Notes: generated from the letters alone by a model not told the origin. Shown: positions 8,161 to 19,009, counted from the first letter of the stretch. The stretch: 64,000 bases of DNA from Pseudaquidulcibacter saccharophilus (GCF_019455445.1 NZ_JAHWUS010000001.1:1011856-1075855); one strand, 5' to 3'. Made by a program: numbers and translations.

Positions 8161-9043
8161 ATATATGTTTAATTTGCCTTTTAATGTTTAATAAATCCTT
8201 CCAAGCGCCAGATTTTTCGATTGGGCGTTTCAAGAGATATGATGGGTGGAAAATGCAATATACCGGAATTTCACTCCCATCAGGCAATTTATAAACATGC
8301 GCCTTTTTACGCAATTTATTGATACCATCACTCGAATTAAGGACGGTATTCGCCGCAACAGCACCCACCAAAATAATCGCTTTTGGATTTTTCAATTCAA
8401 TATGCTTTTGTAAAAATGGGAAAAGAATTGTTGTCTCTTCTTTTGTCGGTGTGCGGTTGCCGGGTGGGCGCCAATTTACACAATTGGTTATGTAAAGATT
8501 GGTTTTGCGATCAAGACCGATTGAGGCAAACATCCTATCAAGCAATTGCCCCGATACACCAACAAATGGTTTGCCTTGTTCATCCTCATCTCGTCCTGGC
8601 GCTTCGCCAATTGCCATGATGGGGGCATCAAGCGCACCATCGGCAAAAACCATCTGTGTTGCTTTGGGCTTTAGTGCGCAACCATCAAATGCATCAAGTG
8701 CCGCGCGCAAAGATTCAAGTGATGTGCAGCGAGCAACAATTTCTTCGGCCTTGGCGATGGCATCTTTTGGATTGGCAATATTTTGTGAAACGTTTAAATT
8801 CGCAATTGGTAGCGATGGCGTAAGTTTTGCCTTTGGCGGTTCGCGATTGGTTTTAATATCTTCAACTGGTTCAATTACCGAAACACCGTTTGATTCCCAC
8901 CACCCCAAGAGATTAATGGCGGCATCATGAAAATTAACGCTGTTTGAAACACTGTTTCCCAATTTTTCGACCAAAGTTTCTGCAATACCGCAGGAAATTA
9001 AATAACCAATGCTTGATTTAAAATTTTTCAGTCTTAAAAGCAA
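8153..9043 (-). CDS. Uracil-DNA glycosylase, family 4/5-like
   Basis: This protein removes uracil from DNA. The core runs from about residue 100 to 296. It has DGCALKPKATQMVFADG, the water-activating motif GEAPGRDEDEQGKPFVG, WRPPGNRTPT and the DNA-intercalation motif HPSYLL. Family 4 enzymes bind a 4Fe-4S cluster through Cys in CxxC and in KCRPPxNR. Here the CxxC is reduced to a single Cys and the KC is replaced by NW, although Cys occur nearby (ITNCVNW, VYCIF), so cluster binding is uncertain. The N-terminal ~90 residues are variable. The start is weak: a TTG at 9043 is the furthest start codon before an in-frame stop. Confidence 0.88.
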   Translation of the reverse strand: MLLRLKNFKSSIGYLISCGIAETLVEKLGNSVSNSVNFHDAAINLLGWWESNGVSVIEPVEDIKTNREPPKAKLTPSLPIANLNVSQNIANPKDAIAKAEEIVARCTSLESLRAALDAFDGCALKPKATQMVFADGALDAPIMAIGEAPGRDEDEQGKPFVGVSGQLLDRMFASIGLDRKTNLYITNCVNWRPPGNRTPTKEETTILFPFLQKHIELKNPKAIILVGAVAANTVLNSSDGINKLRKKAHVYKLPDGSEIPVYCIFHPSYLLKRPIEKSGAWKDLLNIKRQIKHIFG

Positions 9044-9109
9044 TGCTACATAATATATTTAAAATAAAGTTCGCAGCATAAATTAAAACAGACTAACTGG
9101 GGAAAAGTT

Positions 9110-10759
9110 ATGGATAATCAAGAAATCGAACGCGAGTCTATGGAATATGACGTTGTCATAGTCGGGGCTGGTGTTGCGGGTCTTTCAACGGCAATCAAAT
9201 TAAAACAATTGAACCAAGAATTAAATATTGCCGTTCTTGAAAAAGGTGCCGAAGTTGGCGCGCATATTTTATCTGGTGCGGTTATTGACCCATCAGGTCT
9301 TGATGAACTTTTACCCAATTGGCGTGAGGCATCTGACTGCCCATTAGAAACAGAAGTTCAAAAAGATGAATTTTACCTTTTGAATGAAACCGGCTCTATT
9401 GGTTTGCCACATTTCCTTATGCCGCCATTGATGAATAATCATGGAAATTATATCGGCTCTTTGGGTAATGTTGCGCGCTTCCTTGGCGCCCATGCCGAAG
9501 AATTAGGGGTCGAAATTTACCCTGGCTTTGCTGCTGCTGCATTGGTTTACAATGATGATGGCTCTGTAAAAGGTGTGCAGGTTGGTGACATGGGCGTTGG
9601 TCGCGATGGTCAGCCAAAGGGTGACTTTACACCGGGCATCGAGCTTCATGCAAAATATACCATCCTTGCAGAAGGTGCGCGCGGCTCTTTATCAAAGCAG
9701 GCAATTGCAAAATATGGCCTTGATAAAAATTCCGATTATCAAAAATATGGGATTGGTATCAAAGAATTATGGCAAATTGACCCTGCTAAACATAAAAAAG
9801 GTACCGTCCAACACTCATTCGGTTGGCCATTAAAAGATGAAGATGGCAATGGCGGTGCATTCCTTTACCATTGGGGCGATAATTTTGTTTCCGTTGGTTT
9901 TGTGGTGCATCTAAACTATAAAAACCCATATTTGTCGCCTTTCGAAGAATTCCAAAAGTTAAAACATCACCCACTTTATGAAGATACTTTCAAAGGTGGC
10001 AAACGTATCGCTTATGGTGCACGCGCCTTGACCGAGGGTGGCTTCCAATCAGTTCCTGATTTGGCATTCCCGGGTGGTGCATTGGTTGGTTGTTCGGCAG
10101 GTTTTATGAACGTGCCGCGTATTAAAGGTTCTCATAACGCAATTAAATCTGGTATTTTGGCGGCAATCGCAATTGATGAAGCGTTCAAAAGCGGTGATGC
10201 ACCGGCAACCCTGCCAAACCTTAATCAGCTTTATCAAAATTCTGAAATCAAAAAAGATTTGTACCGCGTTCGTAACGTAAAACCACTTTGGTCAAAATTT
10301 GGCACAATGGTTGGGGTTGCGCTTGGTGGTCTCGATATGTGGTTCAACACCTTATTGGGCGTATCGCCATTTGGCACAATGGCACATGGCAAGCCGGATT
10401 CAGAATGTTTGAAACCTGCCGCTGAATGCACGAAAATTGAATATAAAAAGCCTGATGGCGTTATTTCATTTGATCGCCTGTCTTCTGTGTTCTTATCAAA
10501 CACCAACCATGAAGAAGATCAACCAGTGCATCTAGTTTTAAAAGATGCCGAATTGCAAAAGGCTTCAGAATTAGACGTATTTGCCGGCCCATCAACCCGC
10601 TATTGTCCAGCCGGTGTCTATGAATGGGTTGACGGAAAATATGTAATCAACGCCCAAAACTGCGTGCATTGCAAAACCTGCGATATCAAAGATCCAAACC
10701 AAAACATTACATGGACTGTTCCCCAAGGTGGCGAAGGTCCTATTTACTCGAATATGTAG
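9110..10759 (+). CDS. Electron-transfer flavoprotein:ubiquinone oxidoreductase
   Basis: ETF-QO moves electrons from the flavoprotein ETF (fed by fatty-acid and amino-acid dehydrogenases) to ubiquinone at the inner membrane. The 549-residue protein has an N-terminal FAD Rossmann motif (VIVGAGVAGLSTAI, about 16-29). The C-terminal 4Fe-4S site has Cys499 (RYCPAGVYEW) and Cys518, Cys521 and Cys524 (NCVHCKTC). The ATG at 9110 is preceded by GGGGAAA. It is transcribed divergently from the uracil-DNA glycosylase gene. Full length, nothing unusual. Confidence 0.97.
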   Translation: MDNQEIERESMEYDVVIVGAGVAGLSTAIKLKQLNQELNIAVLEKGAEVGAHILSGAVIDPSGLDELLPNWREASDCPLETEVQKDEFYLLNETGSIGLPHFLMPPLMNNHGNYIGSLGNVARFLGAHAEELGVEIYPGFAAAALVYNDDGSVKGVQVGDMGVGRDGQPKGDFTPGIELHAKYTILAEGARGSLSKQAIAKYGLDKNSDYQKYGIGIKELWQIDPAKHKKGTVQHSFGWPLKDEDGNGGAFLYHWGDNFVSVGFVVHLNYKNPYLSPFEEFQKLKHHPLYEDTFKGGKRIAYGARALTEGGFQSVPDLAFPGGALVGCSAGFMNVPRIKGSHNAIKSGILAAIAIDEAFKSGDAPATLPNLNQLYQNSEIKKDLYRVRNVKPLWSKFGTMVGVALGGLDMWFNTLLGVSPFGTMAHGKPDSECLKPAAECTKIEYKKPDGVISFDRLSSVFLSNTNHEEDQPVHLVLKDAELQKASELDVFAGPSTRYCPAGVYEWVDGKYVINAQNCVHCKTCDIKDPNQNITWTVPQGGEGPIYSNM

Positions 10760-10766
10760 GTTTGGA

Positions 10767-10866
10767 CGTCGAACTACGGGCAAGCCTGCTCGCAGGTATT
10801 AACATACCTGCTGCGCGGTCTTACCCGTATTTCTTAGCCCAACCCCACATCTTCTGAATAAATCAT
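10767..10866. repeat. Structured intergenic repeat, copy A
   Basis: The core is a long imperfect hairpin at 10775-10829. Its outer arms are TACGGGCAAG and CTTACCCGTA (one C/A mismatch) and its inner arms are GCAGGTA and TACCTGC around a TTAACA loop. Copy B (10867-10980) aligns along its whole length, ending in a shared CCACAT...CATGG segment. The differences in the outer stem are paired changes, which suggests selection on the fold. Confidence 0.75.
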
Positions 10867-10980
10867 GGCAATAGTTGTTGATTTGTTGGCGAGCCTGCTC
10901 ATGAGGTTTAACATACCCGCTTCGCGGTTCTCACCAATATCTCTTTGCCAAAATCCACATATTATTTGTAAATGCATGGT
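10867..10980. repeat. Structured intergenic repeat, copy B
   Basis: This is the diverged tandem copy of 10767-10866. The shared blocks are GCCTGCTC, TTAACATACC and CGCGGT. Its outer stem is TTGGCGAG/CTCACCAA (10885 onward), keeping the same C/A mismatch as copy A while two other pairs change on both sides. The inner stem is weaker than in copy A. Confidence 0.72.
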
Positions 10981-11074
10981 CATGATGGCGCGTTAAAAAC
11001 ATTTCACCAAAACTATAAATAATAAACATGATATTGCGCTTGCTTATGAATTTGCGGCGTTATAGATTGGTCAA

Positions 11075-12820
11075 ATGAAATCACGCTTGAAAAATATTGT
11101 TTTTGGATTTTCGTCACTTTGCTTTTTTGTTGGCGTTGCCCCTGCTTTTGCTTCTGAACCCGTTGTTTTGCACCGCGACAATGCCATAGAGCTTGGTAAT
11201 CTTTATGCCGATAGCTTAACTGGCACATATGCCCAAAATGTCGGCGATGCCAAACTTGCCGCCGCCGCGTATGTGAGTGCATGGGAGCATAACAAATCTG
11301 ATAGCGAATTGTTCGATCGTGCGGTTCGCGCCTATATGGTTTTTGGCGATATTGATAATGCAAGCAAGATTGTTATCCCTGCGGATAAGGCGCTTTTAAA
11401 TGACGATGCTAAATTGATTTTGGCATATAATGCGCTTTTGTCTGGTAAGGCTGGTGACGTAAATAAATTATTGCCATTCGACAAGGATTCAACCGTTTTC
11501 ACGCCAACTCGCGCGCTTTTTGCCCGCAACCTAAAGGCATGGGCCTTGGCCAAAGAAGGCAAAAAGGATGAGGCATTAAAAATTGCTACCGTTCCAGCCG
11601 GTATCAAAAGCATTGACAAGGCCGCAAATTATTCACGTGGCCTTTTATATCAATATTTTGGTGATAATGAGGATGCGCTTGCGGCCTATGAAACCGCATA
11701 TCAATCAGGTGCAATAAATCAAATTGGTATCGAGTCTTATGTTAAATTACTGGCATCAACTGGTCAAAAAGATAAGGCGCTTGCGGTTTTAAATGAATTA
11801 AAGGCCGCCAATGCATCAGATTCCTATTATGATAATGTCTATAAAACAATTGATGCGGGAAAATTGCCGGCGTTAAAGAAAAAAGACAAAAAGCAAATTA
11901 ATAAATATATTGGCTCTTCATTAGGGGTGATTTCAATTGCGCAATCAGGTGATTTCCGAAATGGCTCACCATTATCAGAGCTTGCAATTGCCCGTAAATT
12001 TGACCCAACACTTTATTCATTAAACGTTACATCGGCACGAATTCTTTCTGCGCTTAATATCGATGATGACGCGGTAAAATTATTAGAAGCTGTTCCGGCA
12101 GATTCATTGAATGGCGATCAGGCAAGTTCTTTATTGGCAAGTATTGTCTTTGATAAAGACAAGGCAAAAGGTGTTGCAATTGCCGAGCGCGCTTTAAAAG
12201 CAAATCCAAGCATTTCCAACCGCGTTTCCGCCGCAGTATATTATATTGATACCAAACAATATGATAAATCAATTGAACTATATAATAGTGTGATTGCCGA
12301 TGCTGCATCATCAACAAGCGGTTTTGAGATGTGGCAATTGTATTTTGGGCGTGCCAATGCCTATTTGGGCATCGAAGATTGGGACAATGCCATAAAAGAC
12401 TTGCGCAAGGCAAATGAATTAAACCCCGGCAACCCAAGCCTTATGAACAGCCTTGGCTATACCCTTGCTGACAGGAACATAAATTTACCAGAGGCACAAA
12501 AATTACTTGAAGATGCGGTTGCACTTGACCCGCGCTCTGGTGAGGTTTTGGACAGTCTTGGCTGGGTATTATTCCGCATGGGAAAATATGACGAAGCGCT
12601 TGACAGGCTCGAGGTTGCATTCTCATTATCGCCAGGTGTTGGTGAAATTGCTGAACATTTGGGCGACGCCTATTTCCGTACCAACCGCAAGACTGAGGCA
12701 AAGTTAGAATGGGAAAAGGCATCCCGCCTTTATGAAAAAGATTCAGACAAGGCGCGCGTATTGTCAAAGGTTGAAAAAGGTCTCGAAAATTTACCGAAAA
12801 GCAAAATGGCCCAACAATAA
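11075..12820 (+). CDS. Exported tetratricopeptide-repeat protein
   Basis: The 581-residue protein has a signal peptide (cleavage likely after AFAS, about residue 26) and helical repeats throughout. Clear TPR units include YFGRANAYLGIEDWDNAIKD followed by LRKANELNPGNPSLMNSLGY. They also include the units around DPRSGEVLDSLGWVLFRMGK and SLSPGVGEIAEHLGDAYFRT. Proteins of this kind are common just upstream of ispE in alphaproteobacteria and are presumed periplasmic scaffolds. No enzymatic domain is seen. ispE follows after about 57 bases on the same strand. Confidence 0.88.
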   Translation: MKSRLKNIVFGFSSLCFFVGVAPAFASEPVVLHRDNAIELGNLYADSLTGTYAQNVGDAKLAAAAYVSAWEHNKSDSELFDRAVRAYMVFGDIDNASKIVIPADKALLNDDAKLILAYNALLSGKAGDVNKLLPFDKDSTVFTPTRALFARNLKAWALAKEGKKDEALKIATVPAGIKSIDKAANYSRGLLYQYFGDNEDALAAYETAYQSGAINQIGIESYVKLLASTGQKDKALAVLNELKAANASDSYYDNVYKTIDAGKLPALKKKDKKQINKYIGSSLGVISIAQSGDFRNGSPLSELAIARKFDPTLYSLNVTSARILSALNIDDDAVKLLEAVPADSLNGDQASSLLASIVFDKDKAKGVAIAERALKANPSISNRVSAAVYYIDTKQYDKSIELYNSVIADAASSTSGFEMWQLYFGRANAYLGIEDWDNAIKDLRKANELNPGNPSLMNSLGYTLADRNINLPEAQKLLEDAVALDPRSGEVLDSLGWVLFRMGKYDEALDRLEVAFSLSPGVGEIAEHLGDAYFRTNRKTEAKLEWEKASRLYEKDSDKARVLSKVEKGLENLPKSKMAQQ

Positions 12821-12877
12821 ATGCCAGAGGCTGTGTAAAAGTCATGTTTAAAAAAGCAATTTAATTGGTTGTTGTGA

Positions 12878-13774
12878 ATGTCTCTGCAACGCTATTTCTC
12901 GCCTGCAAAAATAAATCTTACCTTGCACGTAAGTGCGCCAATTGCGGCGGGTGAAAAATATGCGGGATATCACAAACTTGATTCACTCGTGGCATTTACA
13001 AAAGATATTGGCGATTATTTGTATTTTCTTCCGTCAGAAAGCCTTGAGTTAATTATTAGTGGTCGCTTTGCTAATGGGCTTGATACTGGTGAAAATAATA
13101 TAATTATCAAGGCATTAAGATTGCTTGAGGCGCATGTTGGGCATTCAATTAAGGCAAAAATTGAACTTGAAAAGAATTTGCCAATTGCCTCTGGCATTGG
13201 GGGTGGTTCGGGCAATGCGGCGGCGGCATTAATTGGCTTGAACCAGATATTCAATCTCGGTCTAGATTATGAAGTTTTGGAGAAAATCGCGTTGCAACTT
13301 GGGGCCGATGTTCCGGTTTGCCTAAAGGGTTTGCCAATAATTATGCGCAATATTGGTGATGAATTTGCACCGGCACCAAAATTTCCCAATCTTCCGATTG
13401 TGCTTGCCAACCCATTGGTGGAATGTTCAACCCCATCAATCTATAAAAAATTTGACTATTTAAAAGATTACGATTTTTCGGAATTTGAATTTAAAGATAC
13501 CACTAGTTTGGACGGGTTTTGCGATCTTATTTCAAGCGCAAAAAATGACCTTGAAAATGCAAATTTTGCACTTTATCCGCAGGTGAAACTATTGGTAAAA
13601 ACCATGAAAAACCTTACTGGAGTTAAATTGGTTCGTATGTCTGGCTCTGGCGGAAGTGTTTTTGCAATTTTCGAAAATGCAGACTATGCAAAAAAGGGTG
13701 CAGAAACTTTGCACGAAATCTATAATAACCAAATTTGGGCAATAGCAGGGACGCTGGCTGGAAATCATGAGTGA
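12878..13774 (+). CDS. ispE: 4-diphosphocytidyl-2-C-methyl-D-erythritol kinase
   Basis: IspE phosphorylates CDP-methylerythritol in the MEP isoprenoid pathway. The 298-residue GHMP kinase has PAKINLTLHV (Lys11, catalytic), the ATP loop PIASGIGGGSGNAAAAL (102-118), QLGADVP (catalytic Asp) and the C-terminal MSGSGGSVFAIF. The gene overlaps the following membrane transferase gene by 8 bases, indicating coupling. It sits close to a polyprenyl diphosphate synthase gene, so isoprenoid supply and polyprenyl-carrier chemistry are neighbours here. Confidence 0.95.
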   Translation: MSLQRYFSPAKINLTLHVSAPIAAGEKYAGYHKLDSLVAFTKDIGDYLYFLPSESLELIISGRFANGLDTGENNIIIKALRLLEAHVGHSIKAKIELEKNLPIASGIGGGSGNAAAALIGLNQIFNLGLDYEVLEKIALQLGADVPVCLKGLPIIMRNIGDEFAPAPKFPNLPIVLANPLVECSTPSIYKKFDYLKDYDFSEFEFKDTTSLDGFCDLISSAKNDLENANFALYPQVKLLVKTMKNLTGVKLVRMSGSGGSVFAIFENADYAKKGAETLHEIYNNQIWAIAGTLAGNHE

Positions 13775-14798
13775 AGAATTAAATATATTCCAAATTAACG
13801 GAATGCTTGCCTTTATTGCGTCACTGGTTTGCACGCGCTTGTTAATAAGTGCGCACCTTAATGATGCGCCAAATGATGCCCGCAAATTGCATGACAAAAA
13901 TAATGCAACGGCGGGTGGCTTGGCAATTATTTTGGGTTTTTGTGCTGGCTTAATCTCACTAAATCACCAAATGGGTCTAGTTGAAAATAAGCAAATTTTG
14001 TTTGTTGTCGGGCTATCACTTTCTTTAGGGTTAATTGGCCTGATTGATGATGTTTTTACCCTTAAATCACATTTTAGAATGGCACTTTTGGTTTTGATAA
14101 TTGGCCTTTTTTTGCGGCCTGAATTTGTTGTTAAAACCCTGCCAATTTATACCGGCATACGCATTGAAATCGGCATGATTTTTGGGATTGTCGGCTCGTT
14201 CCTTTGGCTGATGTTAATGATTAATGCCGTGAATTTTATGGACGGGGCCAATGGCGTTGCTTTTGGCGCAATTTCCATATCCTTTATCGGGCTTGGGGCG
14301 ATGTGCTTTTTACATGGCGAAATTGGTGGCGCGGCAATGTGCTTTTTGGCGACCGCCGCTATTTGGGGCTTCTTGACCTATAATGTGGGTAAGGGGAATA
14401 TTTTTGCGGGTGATGTGGGTTCGTGGTTTATTGGCGGTCTTTATGGCGCAATGGGATTATTGGCAGCAAAGGCGGGCGTGAATGTTTTTGCAATTGCGCT
14501 TTGTGCCTTGCCAATTCTTGCGGATGTGATTTTAACAATTATTCACCGCATTAAATTGGGTGAAAATATTTTATCTGCGCATAACCGCCATATTTATCAA
14601 CGCATTATAAAAGGCGGAAAGTCACATTTTTACACCGCGCTATTATTATGGTTGCAAACCCAAGTTTGTGTTGCGGCGGCAATTGCTGGCGATAAATTTG
14701 CACAAAATTATCAAGCAGTGATTTTTGCCGGAATGGTTGTGATTTATATTATTGCCTTCGCAATCTTAAGACCGCGATTAGAAGCCAAAATTATCTAA
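13767..14798 (+). CDS. WecA/MraY-family undecaprenyl-phosphate sugar-1-phosphate transferase
   Basis: This is a 343-residue polytopic membrane enzyme with about ten hydrophobic segments. Family motifs are present: the cytoplasmic Asp pair in GLIDDVFTLK, the Mg/nucleotide motif NAVNFMDGANG, the GDVGSWFIGGL loop, and a His-rich loop (AHNRHIYQRI) that selects HexNAc-1-P substrates of the WecA type. It probably starts a polymer on undecaprenyl phosphate (LPS, capsule or enterobacterial-common-antigen-like). Its 3' end overlaps the convergent polyprenyl synthase gene by 8 bases. It is too short for, and lacks the typical N-terminus of, MraY. Confidence 0.85.
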   Translation: MSEELNIFQINGMLAFIASLVCTRLLISAHLNDAPNDARKLHDKNNATAGGLAIILGFCAGLISLNHQMGLVENKQILFVVGLSLSLGLIGLIDDVFTLKSHFRMALLVLIIGLFLRPEFVVKTLPIYTGIRIEIGMIFGIVGSFLWLMLMINAVNFMDGANGVAFGAISISFIGLGAMCFLHGEIGGAAMCFLATAAIWGFLTYNVGKGNIFAGDVGSWFIGGLYGAMGLLAAKAGVNVFAIALCALPILADVILTIIHRIKLGENILSAHNRHIYQRIIKGGKSHFYTALLLWLQTQVCVAAAIAGDKFAQNYQAVIFAGMVVIYIIAFAILRPRLEAKII

Positions 14799-15801
14799 TA
14801 CGGCTTACAACCATATCAGCAAGGCTAATGAGTGCTTGTTTGATATCAGAATCCGCAAGATTATCTAATGCCGCCTTGGCAAGATCGGCACGTGATTGCG
14901 CCTCATTCAATGTTGCCTCAATCGCGCCGGTTTGCTTGATGTAGGTGAGGGCAGTGTAAAGATCCTCATCAGAATGTTTGCGGGCAAGCACTTTTTTCCA
15001 GAATTCATTTTGCTTGTCATCGGCTTTTTCAAGTGCGGCGATTAATGGGAATGTTGCCTTACCTTCACGGAAGTCATCGCCAACGCGTTTTCCAAGTTCT
15101 TGGGTAATGCCACCGTAATCAAGTGCATCATCAGCAAGTTGGAACGCCATACCAAGTTCTTGACCATAAATACGGAAGGCATCAATAGTATCTTCATCCG
15201 CACTGGCACAAATCGCGCCGCATTCAGTTGCCGCAGCAAAAAGGGCCGCGGTTTTAGATGAAATAACCTCAAAATAGGTTTCGCGTTTTGCCGTTCCGGC
15301 AGAAGTTGACGCAAGTTGCAAAACTTCACCTTCAGCAATTACGGATGAGGTGCGCGCCAAAATTTCAAGGATGCGAAGTGAATTTGTGGCAACCATCATG
15401 CGGAATGCACGCGCGAAAAGGAAGTCACCAACCAAAACGCTTGCCTTGTCACCCCAAATTAGGTTCGCCGCCTTTTGCCCACGACGTAGGTTTGAACCAT
15501 CAACAACGTCATCATGCAAAAGGGTTGCCGAATGGATAAATTCAACCGCCGCCGCAAGTTTAATTGCGGGCTTGCCAACCGCGCCACACATTTTGGCGGC
15601 AGCTAGTGTTAAAAGCGGGCGAAGTCTTTTGCCACCTGCGTCCACAAGGTGATGGGCAACATCGGGGATAAGGCCGACATTCGACATCATTTGCGATGAA
15701 ATTTCTACTTCAGTTTGCGCCAGCTCACCCTCAAGAAGTTGCGAAAGAATTTCCATCGCATTAGGAGTTTTCACAGCAGGCACAATTGCAGGTGCGTTCA
15801 A
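14791..15801 (-). CDS. ispB: Polyprenyl (octaprenyl-type) diphosphate synthase
   Basis: This enzyme elongates isoprenoid chains, most likely the ubiquinone side chain. The 336-residue protein has the first Asp-rich motif HDDVVDGSNLRRG (about 95-107) and the second LADDALDYGG, with GGKRLRPLL at the N-terminal substrate site. The residues before the first Asp motif are small/aliphatic, consistent with a long-chain product. The start is a TTG at 15801 with a good GGAG about nine bases upstream; the next Met (at 15756) has none. The 3' end overlaps the convergent transferase gene. Product chain length is inferred, not visible. Confidence 0.92.
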   Translation of the reverse strand: MNAPAIVPAVKTPNAMEILSQLLEGELAQTEVEISSQMMSNVGLIPDVAHHLVDAGGKRLRPLLTLAAAKMCGAVGKPAIKLAAAVEFIHSATLLHDDVVDGSNLRRGQKAANLIWGDKASVLVGDFLFARAFRMMVATNSLRILEILARTSSVIAEGEVLQLASTSAGTAKRETYFEVISSKTAALFAAATECGAICASADEDTIDAFRIYGQELGMAFQLADDALDYGGITQELGKRVGDDFREGKATFPLIAALEKADDKQNEFWKKVLARKHSDEDLYTALTYIKQTGAIEATLNEAQSRADLAKAALDNLADSDIKQALISLADMVVSRIR

Positions 15802-15974
15802 AACAATTCTCCGAAATTATAGTGCAATTTTGCTTATGACATTTATAATTAAAATTTCAAACCGCGATTACAGCTTAAACACAAAAATTCCAATAGGACA
15901 AAATGGTAAAATGCAATAAGGTCACACTTGTAGAGTGTAAATAATTCTAATATCAAAGGCCATTAGGCAGATTT

Positions 15975-16742
15975 ATGACAGAAAATATCGAAATTACCAA
16001 TGACTATTTTTTAGAACGTTCGCTAAGAATCACTCAACCTGCAAAGGGGTATCGTGCGGGAATTGATGCGGTTTTATTGGGTGCTGCGGCGGGAGCAAAA
16101 GGCAATGTGAAAAATATTGCCGAACTTGGTGCGGGTGTAGGTGTTGCAAGTTTAAGCGCCCTTTGGCGATTAAAACCAAATATAATCAATGCCTTGGCGA
16201 TTGAAAAAGACGAAAGATATTTCGGGCTTTTGCAGCAAAATATTACCCAAAATGGTTTTGAAAATATTGTTGCGCAAAATATTGATGGCTTAAAGCCCAA
16301 TAAAGAAATCGAAAATAAATTTGATTTGGTAATTTCCAACCCGCCTTTTTTTGACGATAATACAACAATTCGTGATCCCCATATGGCGCGGCAATCGGCA
16401 TATATTATTGGGCAGCCGCTTGAAAAATGGATAATTGCAATGTTGCGGCTTTGTCACGCAAAAGGTGACATTTTAGTCATACATCGCGCCGATAGAATGA
16501 CCGATATTTTGAACGCATTAAAGAATCGGGCAGGGGATATTCGCGTTTTGCCAATCCACCCCAAAACCACACAAAATGCCAATCGTATCATTGTGCGCGC
16601 AAAAAAGGCATCAAAAGCGCCAACGCAAATCCTGCCATCGCTTTATCTTCGTGATATTGAAAATGACGGGGTTTATTTGCCAGAGATTGACGGGCTGTGC
16701 CGTGGTGAAAATCTTGAAGTGTTTGAGGGGCTTTTTAAATGA
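15975..16742 (+). CDS. TrmN6-like tRNA (adenine-N6) methyltransferase
   Basis: The 255-residue class I methyltransferase has YRAGIDAVLLGAA (the substrate/SAM lid typical of YfiC/TrmN6), motif I AELGAGVGVASL, and the amino-methyltransferase signature VISNPPFF. E. coli TrmN6 methylates A37 of tRNA-Val. Proteobacterial relatives of this length are annotated the same way, but the tRNA target here is inferred. It overlaps nnrD by four bases (ATGA), giving translational coupling. The 173-base divergent region to ispB holds the promoters of both. Confidence 0.88.
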   Translation: MTENIEITNDYFLERSLRITQPAKGYRAGIDAVLLGAAAGAKGNVKNIAELGAGVGVASLSALWRLKPNIINALAIEKDERYFGLLQQNITQNGFENIVAQNIDGLKPNKEIENKFDLVISNPPFFDDNTTIRDPHMARQSAYIIGQPLEKWIIAMLRLCHAKGDILVIHRADRMTDILNALKNRAGDIRVLPIHPKTTQNANRIIVRAKKASKAPTQILPSLYLRDIENDGVYLPEIDGLCRGENLEVFEGLFK

Positions 16743-17590
16743 TAATCGACAAAAGTGTTATGCAGGATTTCCCCTGGGTTAAAACCAACGCCCACAAACA
16801 TTCGCGCGGGCGGCTTGCGGTTTTTTCGGGCGGGGAATTGCACACTGGTGCGGCGCGTCTTGTTGCCAATTGTGGGGCGCGTATTGGTGCGGGTTGGGTG
16901 GTCATGTTTGCCTCTATTGATGCCGCAAGAATAATTGCCGCCCACGAAACTGCAATAATGGTTGAAGAGTATGAATATTCACCAGCATTGCCGCAAAAAA
17001 TTACTGATTTTCGGGCGATTGTTATTGGTCCGGCATTGGGTTTTGGCAAGGGGAAATATGCGGCGATAAAATCACTCTTGGGGCTTGAAAATAAATTGGT
17101 GCTTGACGCCGATGCCTTGATGATGATTGCAAATGATACTTCAAGTCACGGTTTGCGCGAAATTATTAAAGGGCGTGAATTTGAAACTATCATAACCCCG
17201 CATGAAGGCGAATTTTCACGTCTCTTCGTGCATAGCGCCGATGATTTGGATGAAAAAATTGAAATCACCCAAGTGGCCGCCGCAAAAATCAATGCCACAA
17301 TCGTTCACAAGGGCGCACAGACAGTTATTGCATCACCAAATGGTGATGTGGCGGTTTTGGAAAATTCAACGCCTTGGCTTGCTACTGCGGGCACTGGTGA
17401 TTGCCTTGCTGGCATGATTGGCGGGCTTGTGGCACAGGGGCTTGATGGGATGAGCGCGGCAAAAATTGCGGTCTATCTTCATAGTGAATGTGGCAAGGCA
17501 TTCGGTGCAGGACTTATGGCGCAGGATATCCCAAATATCTTGCCAGAAATTCTTAATGAATATGCGCCCAATGAATTGCGCGCCCAATGA
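16739..17590 (+). CDS. nnrD: ADP-dependent NAD(P)H-hydrate dehydratase (stand-alone)
   Basis: NnrD repairs hydrated NAD(P)H at the expense of ADP. The 283-residue ribokinase-like protein has KHSRGRLAVFSGG near the N-terminus, VIGPALGFG, VLDADALMM, TPHEGEF and the nucleotide-binding ATAGTGDCLAGMIGG. In many bacteria this domain is fused behind the NnrE epimerase domain; here there is no epimerase part and none nearby. The first codons overlap the TrmN6-like gene. serS follows after about 75 bases. Confidence 0.93.
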   Translation: MIIDKSVMQDFPWVKTNAHKHSRGRLAVFSGGELHTGAARLVANCGARIGAGWVVMFASIDAARIIAAHETAIMVEEYEYSPALPQKITDFRAIVIGPALGFGKGKYAAIKSLLGLENKLVLDADALMMIANDTSSHGLREIIKGREFETIITPHEGEFSRLFVHSADDLDEKIEITQVAAAKINATIVHKGAQTVIASPNGDVAVLENSTPWLATAGTGDCLAGMIGGLVAQGLDGMSAAKIAVYLHSECGKAFGAGLMAQDIPNILPEILNEYAPNELRAQ

Positions 17591-17661
17591 AGATTTAGCT
17601 TTATGGCGGTTGAAAATTAACCCGCATCAAACTAAAGAAACGCCAGTATTTAATGGAGTAA

Positions 17662-18954
<1,293 letters not shown>

Positions 18955-18983
18955 ACATAAATAAGACAAAATATAATGTGAAG

Positions 18984-19009
18984 GCTTTGGAAATTGTGCT
19001 TTCCAAAGC
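18984..19009 (+). terminator. Hairpin after serS, possible terminator
   Basis: The perfect 10-bp stem GCTTTGGAAA/TTTCCAAAGC has a TTGTGC loop and is followed only by TCTTTG, not a long T-run. The apex (GGAAA..TGC.TTTCC) resembles the dispersed element near 3800, 4718 and 52170. It may instead be part of the leader of the next gene. Confidence 0.5.

Larger units (their letters stand above)
10760..11074. other. Gene-free interval with two structured repeats
   Basis: The 315 bases between the ETF-QO gene and the TPR gene hold two imperfect tandem copies of a roughly 100-bp element (annotated separately), then about 95 AT-rich bases that must contain the promoter for the TPR gene. No gene is supported; short frames crossing the repeats lack an RBS and homology. 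Confidence 0.75.

Noticed and set aside
10669-10857. 62-residue frame running out of the ETF-QO gene into the repeat
   Set aside because: Out-of-frame shadow of the ETF-QO 3' end and of repeat copy A, without RBS.
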